A DNA stretch of 62,681 nt from Bacilli bacterium (GCA_017409025.1 JAFQTN010000010.1:1-62681), one strand, 5' to 3'. Positions 8,959 to 18,088 are shown, counted from the first letter of the stretch. The notes: a model not told the origin generated them from the letters alone. Numbers and translations are program-made.

Positions 8959-9591
8959 ATGAAAGAAAAATTAATAATTATTGGAGCTGGAGGACACTCA
9001 AAATCTGTTATAGATTCTGTTAATCAAGAAAAATATAATATTGAGGGATTTCTAGATGATAATAAAACTGGTAAGCATATGGGTTATCCAATAATTGGAA
9101 AAAAATTGGAAGATATTGATAAATACGAAAATTATAAATATTTTGTAGCAATAGGTGATATAGTTTCACGTAAAATGTGGTTTGAAACATTAAAAAAATA
9201 TAATGTAGAAATTATTAATATTATTGACAAAACTGCTATAATTTCATCATCTTCAAAAATAGGTGTTGGAAATTACATTGGCAAATATGCTGTTGTTAAT
9301 GCTGATGCAGTTATCGGTAATAATAATGTTATTAACACAAAGGCACTAGTTGAACACGAGTGTATTGTTGGAAATCATACTCATCTTTCAACTAATTCCG
9401 TTATAAATGGAAATGTTATAATTAAAGATTGTGTTTTTTTGGGAAGTTCTGCTGTTTGTATTGGACAACTCACAGTAGGTGAAAATTCAATTATTGGTGC
9501 TGGTAGTGTAATTATTAGTGATGTAGAAGATAATGTAACTGTTGTTGGGGTTCCAGGACGAGTTATAAAAAAGAATGGAAATAAGTTATAA
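8959..9591 (+). CDS. NeuD/PglD-family sugar acyltransferase
   Basis: 210 residues. The N-terminus has a Rossmann-like sugar-binding motif (LIIIGAGGHSKSVIDS), the C-terminus a left-handed beta-helix of hexapeptide repeats (IGVGNYIGKYAVVNADAVIG and on), with a catalytic-type His in ALVEHECIVGNH. Family members either O-acetylate sialic acid (NeuD) or N-acetylate the 4-amino group of UDP-4-amino-4,6-dideoxy-GlcNAc (PglD). Because 4,6-dehydratase and aminotransferase genes are also in the cluster, the PglD/LegH role is favoured, but NeuD activity is not excluded. Start: the AGGTGA overlapping the upstream stop codon serves ATG 8959; GTG 8950 lies inside it. Confidence 0.82.
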   Translation: MKEKLIIIGAGGHSKSVIDSVNQEKYNIEGFLDDNKTGKHMGYPIIGKKLEDIDKYENYKYFVAIGDIVSRKMWFETLKKYNVEIINIIDKTAIISSSSKIGVGNYIGKYAVVNADAVIGNNNVINTKALVEHECIVGNHTHLSTNSVINGNVIIKDCVFLGSSAVCIGQLTVGENSIIGAGSVIISDVEDNVTVVGVPGRVIKKNGNKL

Positions 9592-9631
9592 AATATAAGA
9601 TAAAAAGTTATTTGTTAAGGAGTTTAGTTTT

Positions 9632-10627
9632 ATGAAAAAGACATTAATTATTGCTGAAGCTGGTGTTAATCACAATGGTGATATAGAAAAAGCAAAAATG
9701 TTAATTCGTGCAGCAAAAGAAGCGGGGGCTGACATTGTTAAATTTCAAACAGCTTTGCTTAGTTCATTGGTATCTAAAAATGCAGAAATGGCTCAATATC
9801 AAAAAGATAATATAGGTAAAGAGGAAAGTCAAAAGGATATGTTAGCTAGGTTATTACTTCCTTTCAAAACGTTTGAGGTACTTTCTGAATATTGTAAAGA
9901 AATAGGGATACAGTTTTTATCTACTCCTTTTGATATTGAAAGTATTCATTTTCTAAAGAACATTGTGAGTTTTTGGAAAGTCCCTTCAGGTGAAATTACT
10001 AATTATCCATATTTGGTAGAAATTGCTAAAACTGGAATGCCAGTTATTATGTCTACTGGGATGGCTGAAATTTCAGAAATAGATGAAGCAATAAAAGTTT
10101 TAAAGGATAATGGTTGTGGGGATATTACTTTACTTCATTGTAATACTCAATACCCAACCCCTTATGAAGATGTAAATTTATTAGCTATGAATACACTAAA
10201 GGATCGTTATGGTGTTACTGTTGGTTATTCAGATCATACTAATGGAATTGAGGTGTCAATTGCAGCAGTTGCTTTAGGGGCTCAGGTAATTGAAAAACAT
10301 TTTACTCTTGATAAAAATTTAGAAGGGCCAGATCATAAAGCAAGTCTTGAACCACAAGAACTAAAAGAAATGATAACTTCAATCAGGAATATTGAAAAAG
10401 CGTTTGGAAGCAAGGAAAAAAGAGTTACTACCTCAGAAGAGTCTAATAAGAGTGTTGCAAGAAAGAGTATTGTTGCAAAATGTGATATTGCTGCTGGTGA
10501 AGTTTTAACTGAAAAAAATATTACTACAAAGCGTCCTGGAAATGGTATTTCACCAATGAGATGGAATGAAGTGCTTGGAACAAAAGCAATTAGAAATTTT
10601 AAAGAAGATGAGTTGATTGAATTATGA
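9632..10627 (+). CDS. neuB: Nonulosonic acid synthase (NeuB/LegI family)
   Basis: Condenses phosphoenolpyruvate with a mannosamine-type sugar to give a nine-carbon acid. An N-terminal TIM-barrel synthase domain (IIAEAGVNHNGD, KFQTA, STPFD, KVPSGEITN, STGMA, LLHCNTQYPTPYEDVNL, GYSDHT, EKHFTLD) is followed by a C-terminal SAF/antifreeze-like domain (ARKSIVAKCDIAAGEVLTE). At 331 residues it is near the family length. Whether the substrate is ManNAc (NeuB) or the 2,4-diacetamido-6-deoxy sugar (LegI) cannot be read directly; the neighbouring genes favour the latter. Its stop overlaps the start of neuA by four bases (ATGA), indicating coupled translation. Confidence 0.92.
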   Translation: MKKTLIIAEAGVNHNGDIEKAKMLIRAAKEAGADIVKFQTALLSSLVSKNAEMAQYQKDNIGKEESQKDMLARLLLPFKTFEVLSEYCKEIGIQFLSTPFDIESIHFLKNIVSFWKVPSGEITNYPYLVEIAKTGMPVIMSTGMAEISEIDEAIKVLKDNGCGDITLLHCNTQYPTPYEDVNLLAMNTLKDRYGVTVGYSDHTNGIEVSIAAVALGAQVIEKHFTLDKNLEGPDHKASLEPQELKEMITSIRNIEKAFGSKEKRVTTSEESNKSVARKSIVAKCDIAAGEVLTEKNITTKRPGNGISPMRWNEVLGTKAIRNFKEDELIEL

Positions 10628-11313
10628 AAAATTTAGCTATTATACCTGCTCGTAGCGGTTCAAAAGGTTTGAAAAATAAAAATATTATGGAATTAAATGG
10701 TATGCCATTACTTGCATATAGTATTAATGCAGCTTTAAAATCTGGTAAATTTTCTCATGTTATGGTATCTACTGATTCTAAAGAATATGCAGAAATTGCT
10801 AAAAAATATGGTGCAGAAGTTCCTTTTTTAAGAGATGAAATTAGTTCAAGTGATTCTGCTTCTTCTTGGGATGTTGTAAAAGAAGTTTTAAATAAATATG
10901 AGGATTTAGGTATTACTTTTGATACTGTAACTTTATTACAACCAACATCACCATTAAGAACCGAAGTAGATATATGTAATGCACATAACTTGTTTTCTGA
11001 AAAAAAGGCAACATCTGTTATATCTGTATGTGAAACAGAACATTCACCACTTTGGTGTAATGTTTTATCAGATTCACTTTGTATGGATGGTTTTTTAAAT
11101 AATAAAAATAATAGTCAGAGACAAAAATTAGATACATATTATCGTATCAATGGATCTATATACATTGTAGATGTAAAACATTTTTTATCAGGAAAAAATA
11201 TATATGATTCAGGAAGTTATGCGTATATAATGCCTATTAATCGTAGTGTTGATATTGATACTAAAGTAGATTTTATTATTGCAGAAGCATTAATAAAACA
11301 TTTGTCTGAATGA
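10624..11313 (+). CDS. neuA: CMP-nonulosonate cytidylyltransferase (NeuA/LegF)
   Basis: Activates the nine-carbon acid with CTP to form the CMP-sugar donor. Short single-domain form (229 residues) with the nucleotide-binding loop IIPARSGSKGLKNKN at the N-terminus, then LLQPTSPLRT and the late acidic segment NRSVDIDTKVDF that binds magnesium in this family. There is no C-terminal acetylhydrolase domain, unlike some NeuA proteins. Overlaps neuB by ATGA and precedes neuC by seven bases. Substrate (sialic against legionaminic acid) follows that of the neighbouring synthase. Confidence 0.92.
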   Translation: MKNLAIIPARSGSKGLKNKNIMELNGMPLLAYSINAALKSGKFSHVMVSTDSKEYAEIAKKYGAEVPFLRDEISSSDSASSWDVVKEVLNKYEDLGITFDTVTLLQPTSPLRTEVDICNAHNLFSEKKATSVISVCETEHSPLWCNVLSDSLCMDGFLNNKNNSQRQKLDTYYRINGSIYIVDVKHFLSGKNIYDSGSYAYIMPINRSVDIDTKVDFIIAEALIKHLSE

Positions 11314-11320
11314 GGTTAAT

Positions 11321-12487
11321 ATGTCAAAGAAATATAAAGTAGCATATGTTACTGGCTCTAGAGCTGATTATGGTATTGTAAGAAATTATTTGTTCTATCT
11401 TAATCAAGATAAAGATATCGATTTTAGTTTGTTAGTAACAGGAGCACATTTAGACTCACGTTATGGTAATTCATTATCAATTATTGAAAAAGATAATTTT
11501 AATATTGATTTAAAAGTAAATATAGATATTGACACTACTACTAATAAAGGTATATTAAAAAGCATGGCAATTATTTTAGATGAATTTGGTAGTTATTTTG
11601 AAAATAACAAATATGATTTATTAATTATTTTAGGAGATCGCTATGAGATGATGGCGGTTGCACAAGCTGCTGCAATGCAAAAGATACCAATATTGCATTT
11701 GCATGGGGGAGAAGTAACTTACGGAAATTATGATGAATTTATTCGCCATTGTATTACAAAAATGAGTAGGTATCATTTTGCGAGTACAGAAACTTATAAG
11801 AATAGAATTATTCAATTGGGAGAAAATCCTAACACTGTTTTTAATATGGGAGCACTAGGAGCTGAAAATTGTACTAATATAGATGAAAATCTTGTAGCTG
11901 AAAACATAAAAAATTTAAAAAAGAAGACTTATTTAGTAGTTGCTTTTCATCCTGAAACATTATCTAATATTGATTTAACTAAACAGGTTGATATTATTAT
12001 AAATACTTTAGAAAAATTGTTAGGTAAATATACAGTAGTTTTAATAGGGACAAATGCTGATACAAAGGCAGATATTATTAGAAATAAATGGATGGAATTT
12101 TCAAAGAAAGAAAATGTACATTATTTTGAGAATTTAAATACAGATTCATATTTATACTTATTAAAAAATTCAATTTGTTTACTTGGAAATTCTTCATCTG
12201 GAATTATTGAGGCTCCATCTTTAGGAATATACTCAATTAACATAGGCGATCGTCAAAAAGGGCGAGTTCATGGTGAAAGTGTAATTGATACAATATGTGA
12301 TGAGCAATCAATTATTTCTAATTTTGAAATTGTCCTAAAAAATATAAATATGGGTAATAGTTATTTAAATCCATATTATCAAAAAAATGTTGCAAAAAAT
12401 TATTATTTAAAAACAAAACAAATACTAAATGAAATAAAAGATATAGATCTTAAAGAATTTTATGATATTATTGGGAGGAAAAAATGA
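11321..12487 (+). CDS. neuC: Hydrolysing UDP-sugar 2-epimerase (NeuC/LegG)
   Basis: UDP-GlcNAc 2-epimerase family, hydrolysing branch: releases a free mannosamine-type sugar from a UDP-sugar. Visible family motifs are TGSRADYG at the N-terminus, GDRYEM, HLHGGEVTYGNYDEFIRH, AFHPET and GNSSSGIIEAPSLG, which holds the UDP-binding Ser pair. 388 residues, as usual. With UDP-GlcNAc it would feed sialic acid; with UDP-diNAcBac it would feed legionaminic acid. Its end overlaps the next start by ATGA, and the last 40 codons are duplicated in degenerate form at 7384-7519. Confidence 0.9.
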   Translation: MSKKYKVAYVTGSRADYGIVRNYLFYLNQDKDIDFSLLVTGAHLDSRYGNSLSIIEKDNFNIDLKVNIDIDTTTNKGILKSMAIILDEFGSYFENNKYDLLIILGDRYEMMAVAQAAAMQKIPILHLHGGEVTYGNYDEFIRHCITKMSRYHFASTETYKNRIIQLGENPNTVFNMGALGAENCTNIDENLVAENIKNLKKKTYLVVAFHPETLSNIDLTKQVDIIINTLEKLLGKYTVVLIGTNADTKADIIRNKWMEFSKKENVHYFENLNTDSYLYLLKNSICLLGNSSSGIIEAPSLGIYSINIGDRQKGRVHGESVIDTICDEQSIISNFEIVLKNINMGNSYLNPYYQKNVAKNYYLKTKQILNEIKDIDLKEFYDIIGRKK

Positions 12488-13650
12488 AAATAGCAGTAGC
12501 CGGAATAGGGTATGTAGGATTATCTTTAGCAACTTTACTTAGTAAAAAATATGAGGTGTGTGCTTTAGATATAATAGAAGAAAAGGTAGAAATGATTAAT
12601 AATCGTATTTCACCTATTAATGATGAAGAAATAAAAAAATCATTTAAAAATGATAAATTAAATTTAAAAGCAACTATAGATTTTAGGGAAGCTTTTAAGG
12701 GTGCTAAATATATTATAATTAGTACACCAACTAATTATGATGATGAGTTAAATTTTTTTGATACTTCATCAGTTGAAGATATTATAGAAAAAGTAATTAG
12801 CATGGGTATAGATACTACTATGGTAGTTAAATCCACTGTTCCTGTTGGATTTATTAAATCTATCAAAGAAAAGTATAATATTGATAATATTATGTTTTCT
12901 CCAGAATTTTTAAGAGAAGGTCAAGCTTTATATGATAATTTATATCCTTCTAGAATAATTGTGGGAGAAAAAAGTGATAGAGCACAAGAATTTGCAAATA
13001 TGTTAAAAGAATGTTCTTTAAAAGTAGATACTCCAGTTTTATTTATGGATAGTACAGAAGCGGAAGCAGTTAAATTATTTGCAAATACTTATTTAGCCAT
13101 GAGAGTTGCTTATTTTAATGAATTAGATACGTATGCTGAGAAAAAAGGATTAAATTCTAAAGATATAGTTGTAGGTATTGGACTAGATCCTAGGATTGGA
13201 ATGCATTATAATAATCCTTCTTTTGGATATGGTGGATATTGTCTTCCAAAGGATACAAAACAGTTACTTGCAAATTATAAAGATGTACCAGAGAATTTAA
13301 TTGAATCTATAGTTAAATCTAATGATACAAGAAAAAGACATATTGCAGATATGATTTTAGAAAGAAAACCAAAAACAGTAGGTATATATCGTTTAACTAT
13401 GAAAGCAAATAGTGATAATTTTAGAGCTAGTGCTATTCAAGATGTTATCAAACATTTAAAAAGTGAAAATGTCCAAGTTATTATTTATGAACCAACTTTA
13501 AATACTGATGCTTTTGAAGGTTGTTTCGTTGAAAAAAGTTTTGATGAATTTGTTAAAAAATCTGATGTTATTGTTGCTAATAGAATGGAAACTGAATTGA
13601 ATATCTGTAAAGATAAAGTATATACCAGAGATTTATTTGCAAGAGATTAA
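12484..13650 (+). CDS. ugd: UDP-glucose/GDP-mannose dehydrogenase family (Ugd-like)
   Basis: NAD-dependent two-step oxidation of a nucleotide sugar to its uronic acid, probably UDP-glucose to UDP-glucuronate for an acidic capsule unit. Rossmann start MKIAVAGIGYVGLSLATLLS, then STPTNYD, STVPVGF, SPEFLREGQALYDN, the active-site cysteine in GYGGYCLPKDT, and a C-terminal UDP-binding domain. 388 residues matches Ugd enzymes of Firmicute capsule loci. It overlaps neuC (ATGA), so it is translated with the nonulosonic acid genes although its product serves another sugar. A truncated relic lies at 7522. UDP-HexNAc dehydrogenase activity is an alternative that motif reading cannot exclude. Confidence 0.88.
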   Translation: MKIAVAGIGYVGLSLATLLSKKYEVCALDIIEEKVEMINNRISPINDEEIKKSFKNDKLNLKATIDFREAFKGAKYIIISTPTNYDDELNFFDTSSVEDIIEKVISMGIDTTMVVKSTVPVGFIKSIKEKYNIDNIMFSPEFLREGQALYDNLYPSRIIVGEKSDRAQEFANMLKECSLKVDTPVLFMDSTEAEAVKLFANTYLAMRVAYFNELDTYAEKKGLNSKDIVVGIGLDPRIGMHYNNPSFGYGGYCLPKDTKQLLANYKDVPENLIESIVKSNDTRKRHIADMILERKPKTVGIYRLTMKANSDNFRASAIQDVIKHLKSENVQVIIYEPTLNTDAFEGCFVEKSFDEFVKKSDVIVANRMETELNICKDKVYTRDLFARD

Positions 13651-13729
13651 TAAAAGGTAATAATAAAATTTTATAATTTATAAAAATACGATAGAAATGT
13701 TAGAAATAAAAAGGAGTAAAAATAATTTT

Positions 13730-14500
13730 ATGAAGAAATTAGTTTCTATAGTTATGCCATCCTATAATACGGCAAAATTTATCGAAGAGAGTATAAAATC
13801 AGTGTTAGACCAAACCTATACAAATTGGGAACTTATAATAGTAGATGATTGTTCAAAAGATAATACTGACGAAGTTGTTAAAAAATTTTTATCTGATAAA
13901 AGAATTAAATATTTAAAAAACAAAAAAAATAGCGGTGCAGCTTTTTCAAGAAATTATGCATTACGTGAGGCAAAAGGTAAATTTATAGCTTTCTTGGATA
14001 GTGATGATTTGTGGTTTCCGGATAAATTAGAAAAACAATTACAATTTATGGAAAAAAACAATTATGCATTTACATACACAAATTATAAAGAAATAGACGA
14101 AAAATCTAAGGATTTAAATGTTATTGTTACTGGGCCCAAAAAAATTAGCAAAACGGGAATGTATAATTATTGTTATCCTGGTTGTTTAACTGTTATTTAT
14201 GATGTAGAAAAAATAGGCTTAATTCAAATAGAAAATATACCTAAAAATAATGATTATGCAATGTGGTTAAAAGTAATAAAAAAATCAAAAAACTGTTTCT
14301 TACTAAATGAGGTATTAGCTTCATATAGAAAAAGAAGTCATTCTATCTCTAGTGGAAGTAAATTAAAATTAATAAAACATCATTATATCTTATATAAAAT
14401 TGGAGAGAAAAAAAATTCAATAACTTCAATTATATTAACATTAAGAAATATATTTTTTGGTATTCTTAAAAAGAAAATATATGTAAAAAAAAGTAAATGA
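13730..14500 (+). CDS. Family 2 glycosyltransferase
   Basis: GT-A fold transferase: LVSIVMPSYNTAKFIEESIKS at the N-terminus, the nucleotide-binding VDDCSKDNT, then the DxD motif in FLDSDDLWFPDK. About 256 residues. I start it at ATG 13730, which gives the usual GT2 N-terminus, with AAGGAG at 13711-13716; ATG 13697 would add an unusual basic extension and lacks a ribosome-binding site. The C-terminus is strongly basic and may lie at the membrane. It is the last gene before the internal terminator. Acceptor and donor sugars are unknown. Confidence 0.88.
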   Translation: MKKLVSIVMPSYNTAKFIEESIKSVLDQTYTNWELIIVDDCSKDNTDEVVKKFLSDKRIKYLKNKKNSGAAFSRNYALREAKGKFIAFLDSDDLWFPDKLEKQLQFMEKNNYAFTYTNYKEIDEKSKDLNVIVTGPKKISKTGMYNYCYPGCLTVIYDVEKIGLIQIENIPKNNDYAMWLKVIKKSKNCFLLNEVLASYRKRSHSISSGSKLKLIKHHYILYKIGEKKNSITSIILTLRNIFFGILKKKIYVKKSK

Positions 14501-14550
14501 GAGATTTAATTGTGAAAAAAATATAGAGTATCTTCTAAAATAAAATGGTA

Positions 14551-14598
14551 AAATCAACGTTATAAATCGTTGATTTTTTTTGAATAAAGTTTATTCAA
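14551..14598 (+). terminator. Terminator inside the polysaccharide cluster, plus adjoining palindrome
   Basis: AAATCAACG / CGTTGATTT with an 8-base loop and eight T residues (14551-14580) is a clear intrinsic terminator. It is immediately followed by a perfect palindrome, TTGAATAAAgTTTATTCAA (14580-14598), just upstream of the next promoter; this may be a regulator site. Confidence 0.8.
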
Positions 14599-14612
14599 AA
14601 TTAATATAGATA

Positions 14613-14641
14613 TTGACTATAATTAACTAAAGGTTTATAAT
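14613..14641 (+). promoter_or_regulatory. Promoter for the dehydratase-aminotransferase pair
   Basis: TTGACT and TATAAT are separated by exactly 17 bases, placed 60 bases before the next gene and after the internal terminator. The last two cluster genes therefore form a separate transcription unit. Confidence 0.75.
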
Positions 14642-14702
14642 TATAATGTACGTATTTGTCGAATAATATATTAAATTAATATAAGAAGTAAGGATGATAA
14701 AG

Positions 14703-16565
14703 ATGAAGAAATTAAAGAAATTTATGAATAAAAAAAGACAAAAAATATTAGTATTTATAATTATGGATATATTAGTACTTACATTATGTTCTTTTTTAGC
14801 AATAGGATTAAGATTTGATTTTACAAATGTTCCAAGCATATATATTAATAATATTCAAAATTATTTACTGGTGGATATAGCAATTTTATTAGCGTTATTC
14901 ATTATTAACAGGTTATACGTGAGTGTATGGTCATTTGCATCAATTAGTGAATTAATAAATGTCTTTTTGTCTTGCATATCTTTTATTGCATTAGAGTTTA
15001 TGTATAAGGTCTTGTTATTAGAAATAAGATTACCAAGAAGTTATTATATTATTAAAGTAGTGCTTTTAGTATTGTTTGTATCTGCTGTTAGATATGCTTA
15101 TCGTATAGCAAGAACAATTCAACTAAATGCAAGAAACAAAAAAGAATTAATTAATACTATGATTATTGGTGCTGGAGAAGCTGGAAGATTATTAATTACA
15201 GAAATAAATAATAATCCAACTAACTTTGGAAATAGAATTATGTGTGTAATTGATGATGATAAAAATAAAGAGGCTAGTTATATCAGAAATATTCCAATTA
15301 TCGGTAATAGAACTAAAATAACTGAAGCTTGTAAAAAATACAAAATTGAAGAAATTATTATTGCTATTCCTTCTGCAACAAAAGAAAAAATATCTTTAAT
15401 CGTGGATGAATGTCAAAAAAACAAAGTAAATATTAGAATATTACCTAATGTTAGTGAAATGATAGGTAAACCTAGTATGAATAAAGTTAGACCACTTGCT
15501 TATGAAGATTTTCTAGGAAGAGATCAAATTATTGTTGATGTTGAAGAAATATCTACGAATATAACTGATAGAACAATTTTAGTAACCGGTGGTGGTGGTT
15601 CAATTGGTAGCGAATTATGTCGTCAAATAGCAAAATGCGAACCAAGAAAATTAATTATATTTGATATATATGAAAATAATGCATATGATATTCAACAAGA
15701 ATTGATTAGAACATATCCTAAACTAGATTTAGAGGTTATTATTGGATCTGTAAGAGATTATGATAGATTAGAAACAGTATTTCATAAATATCGTCCAGAA
15801 CAAGTATTTCATGCTGCGGCACATAAACATGTTCCGTTAATGGAAGTTAGTCCTAATGAAGCAATTAAAAACAATTGCCTTGGAACACTTAATATGGCTA
15901 AATTAGCTAATATTTATAAAGTTAAGAAGTTTGTTCTAGTGTCTACTGATAAGGCTGTAAGACCAACTAATGTTATGGGGGCTACTAAAAGAATTTGTGA
16001 AATGATAGTTCAGACTTATGATAAAATGTCTGATACGGATTATGTTGCAGTAAGATTTGGTAATGTACTAGGATCAAATGGTTCTGTTATCCCACTTTTC
16101 TTAAAGCAAATAGAAAATGGTGGACCAGTAACTGTAACTCATAAAGACATAACTAGATTCTTTATGACTATTCCTGAAGCTGTATCATTAATTTTACAAG
16201 CTAGTGTTTATGCTGAAGGTGGAGAAATATTCGTTTTAGATATGGGTACTCCTGTTAAAATATATGATTTAGCGAAAAAAATAATTAGATTTAAAGGTTA
16301 TGAACCTAATGTTGATATTAAAATTAAAGTTACAGGTTTAAGACCTGGAGAAAAATTATATGAAGAGTTATTAATGGATGAAGAGGGATTAAAAGAAACT
16401 CCTAATAAATTAATTCATATTGGACAACCTATTAAACTAAACGAAAAAAAATTCTTAAAAGATTTAGATAAATTAATTGAATCTGCATATAAAAATAAAA
16501 ATGATATTAAAGAAAAAGTAGCTAAAATAGTAGATACTTATACTATTGATAAAGGAGAAAAATAA
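14703..16565 (+). CDS. Membrane UDP-GlcNAc 4,6-dehydratase (PglF/CapD/WbpM type)
   Basis: Makes a UDP-4-keto-6-deoxy sugar from UDP-GlcNAc, the first step toward bacillosamine, legionaminic acid and related sugars. The order is four N-terminal membrane helices (about residues 15-135), a first nucleotide-binding domain (MIIGAGEAGRLLI), then the catalytic short-chain dehydrogenase domain with TGGGGSIGSELCRQI, HAAAHKHVPLMEVSP, VLVSTDKAVRPTNVMGATKR and VRFGNVLGSNGS. The usual catalytic Tyr is replaced by Met in the MGATK motif, as is typical of this large-membrane dehydratase class. Start ATG 14703 is preferred, nine bases after AAGG; ATG 14694 directly abuts it. Confidence 0.9.
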   Translation: MKKLKKFMNKKRQKILVFIIMDILVLTLCSFLAIGLRFDFTNVPSIYINNIQNYLLVDIAILLALFIINRLYVSVWSFASISELINVFLSCISFIALEFMYKVLLLEIRLPRSYYIIKVVLLVLFVSAVRYAYRIARTIQLNARNKKELINTMIIGAGEAGRLLITEINNNPTNFGNRIMCVIDDDKNKEASYIRNIPIIGNRTKITEACKKYKIEEIIIAIPSATKEKISLIVDECQKNKVNIRILPNVSEMIGKPSMNKVRPLAYEDFLGRDQIIVDVEEISTNITDRTILVTGGGGSIGSELCRQIAKCEPRKLIIFDIYENNAYDIQQELIRTYPKLDLEVIIGSVRDYDRLETVFHKYRPEQVFHAAAHKHVPLMEVSPNEAIKNNCLGTLNMAKLANIYKVKKFVLVSTDKAVRPTNVMGATKRICEMIVQTYDKMSDTDYVAVRFGNVLGSNGSVIPLFLKQIENGGPVTVTHKDITRFFMTIPEAVSLILQASVYAEGGEIFVLDMGTPVKIYDLAKKIIRFKGYEPNVDIKIKVTGLRPGEKLYEELLMDEEGLKETPNKLIHIGQPIKLNEKKFLKDLDKLIESAYKNKNDIKEKVAKIVDTYTIDKGEK

Positions 16566-16566
16566 T

Positions 16567-17826
16567 ATGAAAAAATTTACTAAATTTGAGAATAAAGTGT
16601 GGCTAAGCACTCCTACTATGCATGATGGTGAAGAATTAAAATATATAAAAGAAGCTTATGATACAAATTGGATGTCTACAGTTGGGAAAAATATAGATGA
16701 GGTAGAAAGGATAGCTTGTGAAAAAATTGGATGTAAATATTCAGTAGGTTTATCTTCTGGAACATCTGCTCTTCATTTAGCGGTAAAATTAGCAGGTGTT
16801 AAACAAGGCGATATGGTATTTTGTAGTGATATGACTTTTTGCGCAACAGTTAATCCTATTGTATATGAAGGTGGTATACCAGTTTTTATCGATACAGAAT
16901 ATGATACATGGAATATGGATCCGGTTGCTTTGGAAAAAGCATTTGAATTATATCCAAACGTAAAAGTAGTTGTGTTAGTTAATTTATATGGTACTCCAGG
17001 AAAAATGGATGAAATTAAGGCTGTTTGTGATAAACATGGTGCTATTTTAGTAGAAGATGCTGCTGAATCACTTGGTGCAACTTATAAAGGAAGACAAACT
17101 GGTACGTTTGGTGAATATAGTTGTATATCATTTAATGGAAACAAAATAATTACGGGTTCTTGTGGTGGAATGTTTTTAACTGATAGTTTAGAAGCTGCAG
17201 ATAAAGTAAGAAAATGGTCTACACAAGCAAGAGAAAATGCGCCTTGGTATCAACATGAAGAAATTGGTTATAATTACCGTATGAGTAATGTTGTAGCTGG
17301 TGTTGTAAGAGGACAATTTCCTTATCTTGAAGAACATATAAGAAGCAAAAAAGAAATATATAATAGATATAAAGAGGGATTTAAAGATCTTCCGGTAAAG
17401 ATGAATCCTTATGATGAAAAAAATAGTGAACCAAATTTTTGGTTAAGTTGCATGATAATTAATGAAGGTGCTATGTGTAGTCAAGTTAGAGGTGAATCTA
17501 GAGCTTTATACAATAAAGAAAAAGGTAAATCTTGTCCAACTGAGATATTGGAAAAACTGGCTGAATATAATGCTGAAGGAAGACCAATATGGAAACCTAT
17601 GCATATGCAACCAATCTTTAGAATGAATCCATTTATTAATAGATATGGAAATGCAAGAGCAAATACTAATGCTTATATAAATACAGATTATATTATCAAA
17701 GATAACTTACCTTTGGATATAAGTAATGATATATTCGAAAGAGGATTATGTTTACCAAGTGATAATAAAATGACTGAAGAACAACAAAATATTGTAATTG
17801 AAATTGTTAAAAGTTGTTTTGAGTAA
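16567..17826 (+). CDS. DegT/DnrJ/EryC1 sugar aminotransferase (PglE/LegC role)
   Basis: PLP-dependent sugar aminotransferase, expected to place an amino group at C4 of the keto sugar made by the preceding dehydratase. Motifs: GLSSGTSALHLAVKLAGV, the PLP-contact EDAAESLGATYKG, and the Schiff-base lysine in SFNGNKIITG. It starts at ATG 16567 after AAAGGAG, overlapping nothing; the TTG 16546 in-frame extension lies within the upstream gene. 419 residues. A loop with several cysteines (MCSQVRGESRALYNKEKGKS) is longer than in most relatives. Co-transcription with the 4,6-dehydratase supports the UDP-route assignment. Confidence 0.88.
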   Translation: MKKFTKFENKVWLSTPTMHDGEELKYIKEAYDTNWMSTVGKNIDEVERIACEKIGCKYSVGLSSGTSALHLAVKLAGVKQGDMVFCSDMTFCATVNPIVYEGGIPVFIDTEYDTWNMDPVALEKAFELYPNVKVVVLVNLYGTPGKMDEIKAVCDKHGAILVEDAAESLGATYKGRQTGTFGEYSCISFNGNKIITGSCGGMFLTDSLEAADKVRKWSTQARENAPWYQHEEIGYNYRMSNVVAGVVRGQFPYLEEHIRSKKEIYNRYKEGFKDLPVKMNPYDEKNSEPNFWLSCMIINEGAMCSQVRGESRALYNKEKGKSCPTEILEKLAEYNAEGRPIWKPMHMQPIFRMNPFINRYGNARANTNAYINTDYIIKDNLPLDISNDIFERGLCLPSDNKMTEEQQNIVIEIVKSCFE

Positions 17827-17972
17827 AAGTAGTGTTTATTATTTTTAAAAAACTCAAAAACTATATTTAATAAAATAGGAAGTAATATTCATTTCAAAAA
17901 TACAAATTATAAAAACAAATCATAATAAATAAAAAACTGAATATGTTGTATTACGAAGGGAATACAATATAT

Positions 17973-18065
17973 ATGTTTGATATACTTAAAACGTTAAGTT
18001 TTATATTAGTAATATTATTACTAATATTTGTAGTATCATATTTAATTTTTAAAAAGATCGATTAA
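17973..18065 (+). CDS. Possible 30-residue single-span membrane peptide
   Basis: A short ORF: MFDILKTLSFIL, then a strongly hydrophobic stretch to FKKID, giving one membrane helix with a basic C-terminal cap. AAGGGA lies 11 bases upstream, and the frame ends inside a terminator-like hairpin. An inverted repeat (TTGTATT / AATACAA, 17948-17969) surrounds the ribosome-binding site and a second perfect 9-bp one (ATTAGTAAT) lies within the coding part. No family is recognised; AT-rich sequence can give such frames by chance. Confidence 0.35.
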   Translation: MFDILKTLSFILVILLLIFVVSYLIFKKID

Positions 18066-18088
18066 CTATTATGATAATCATCTTTTTT
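18051..18088 (+). terminator. Terminator after the short ORF
   Basis: AAAAAGAT-c-GATTA pairs with TAATC-ATCTTTTT around an 11-base loop, with a T run and one bulged base. Confidence 0.6.
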
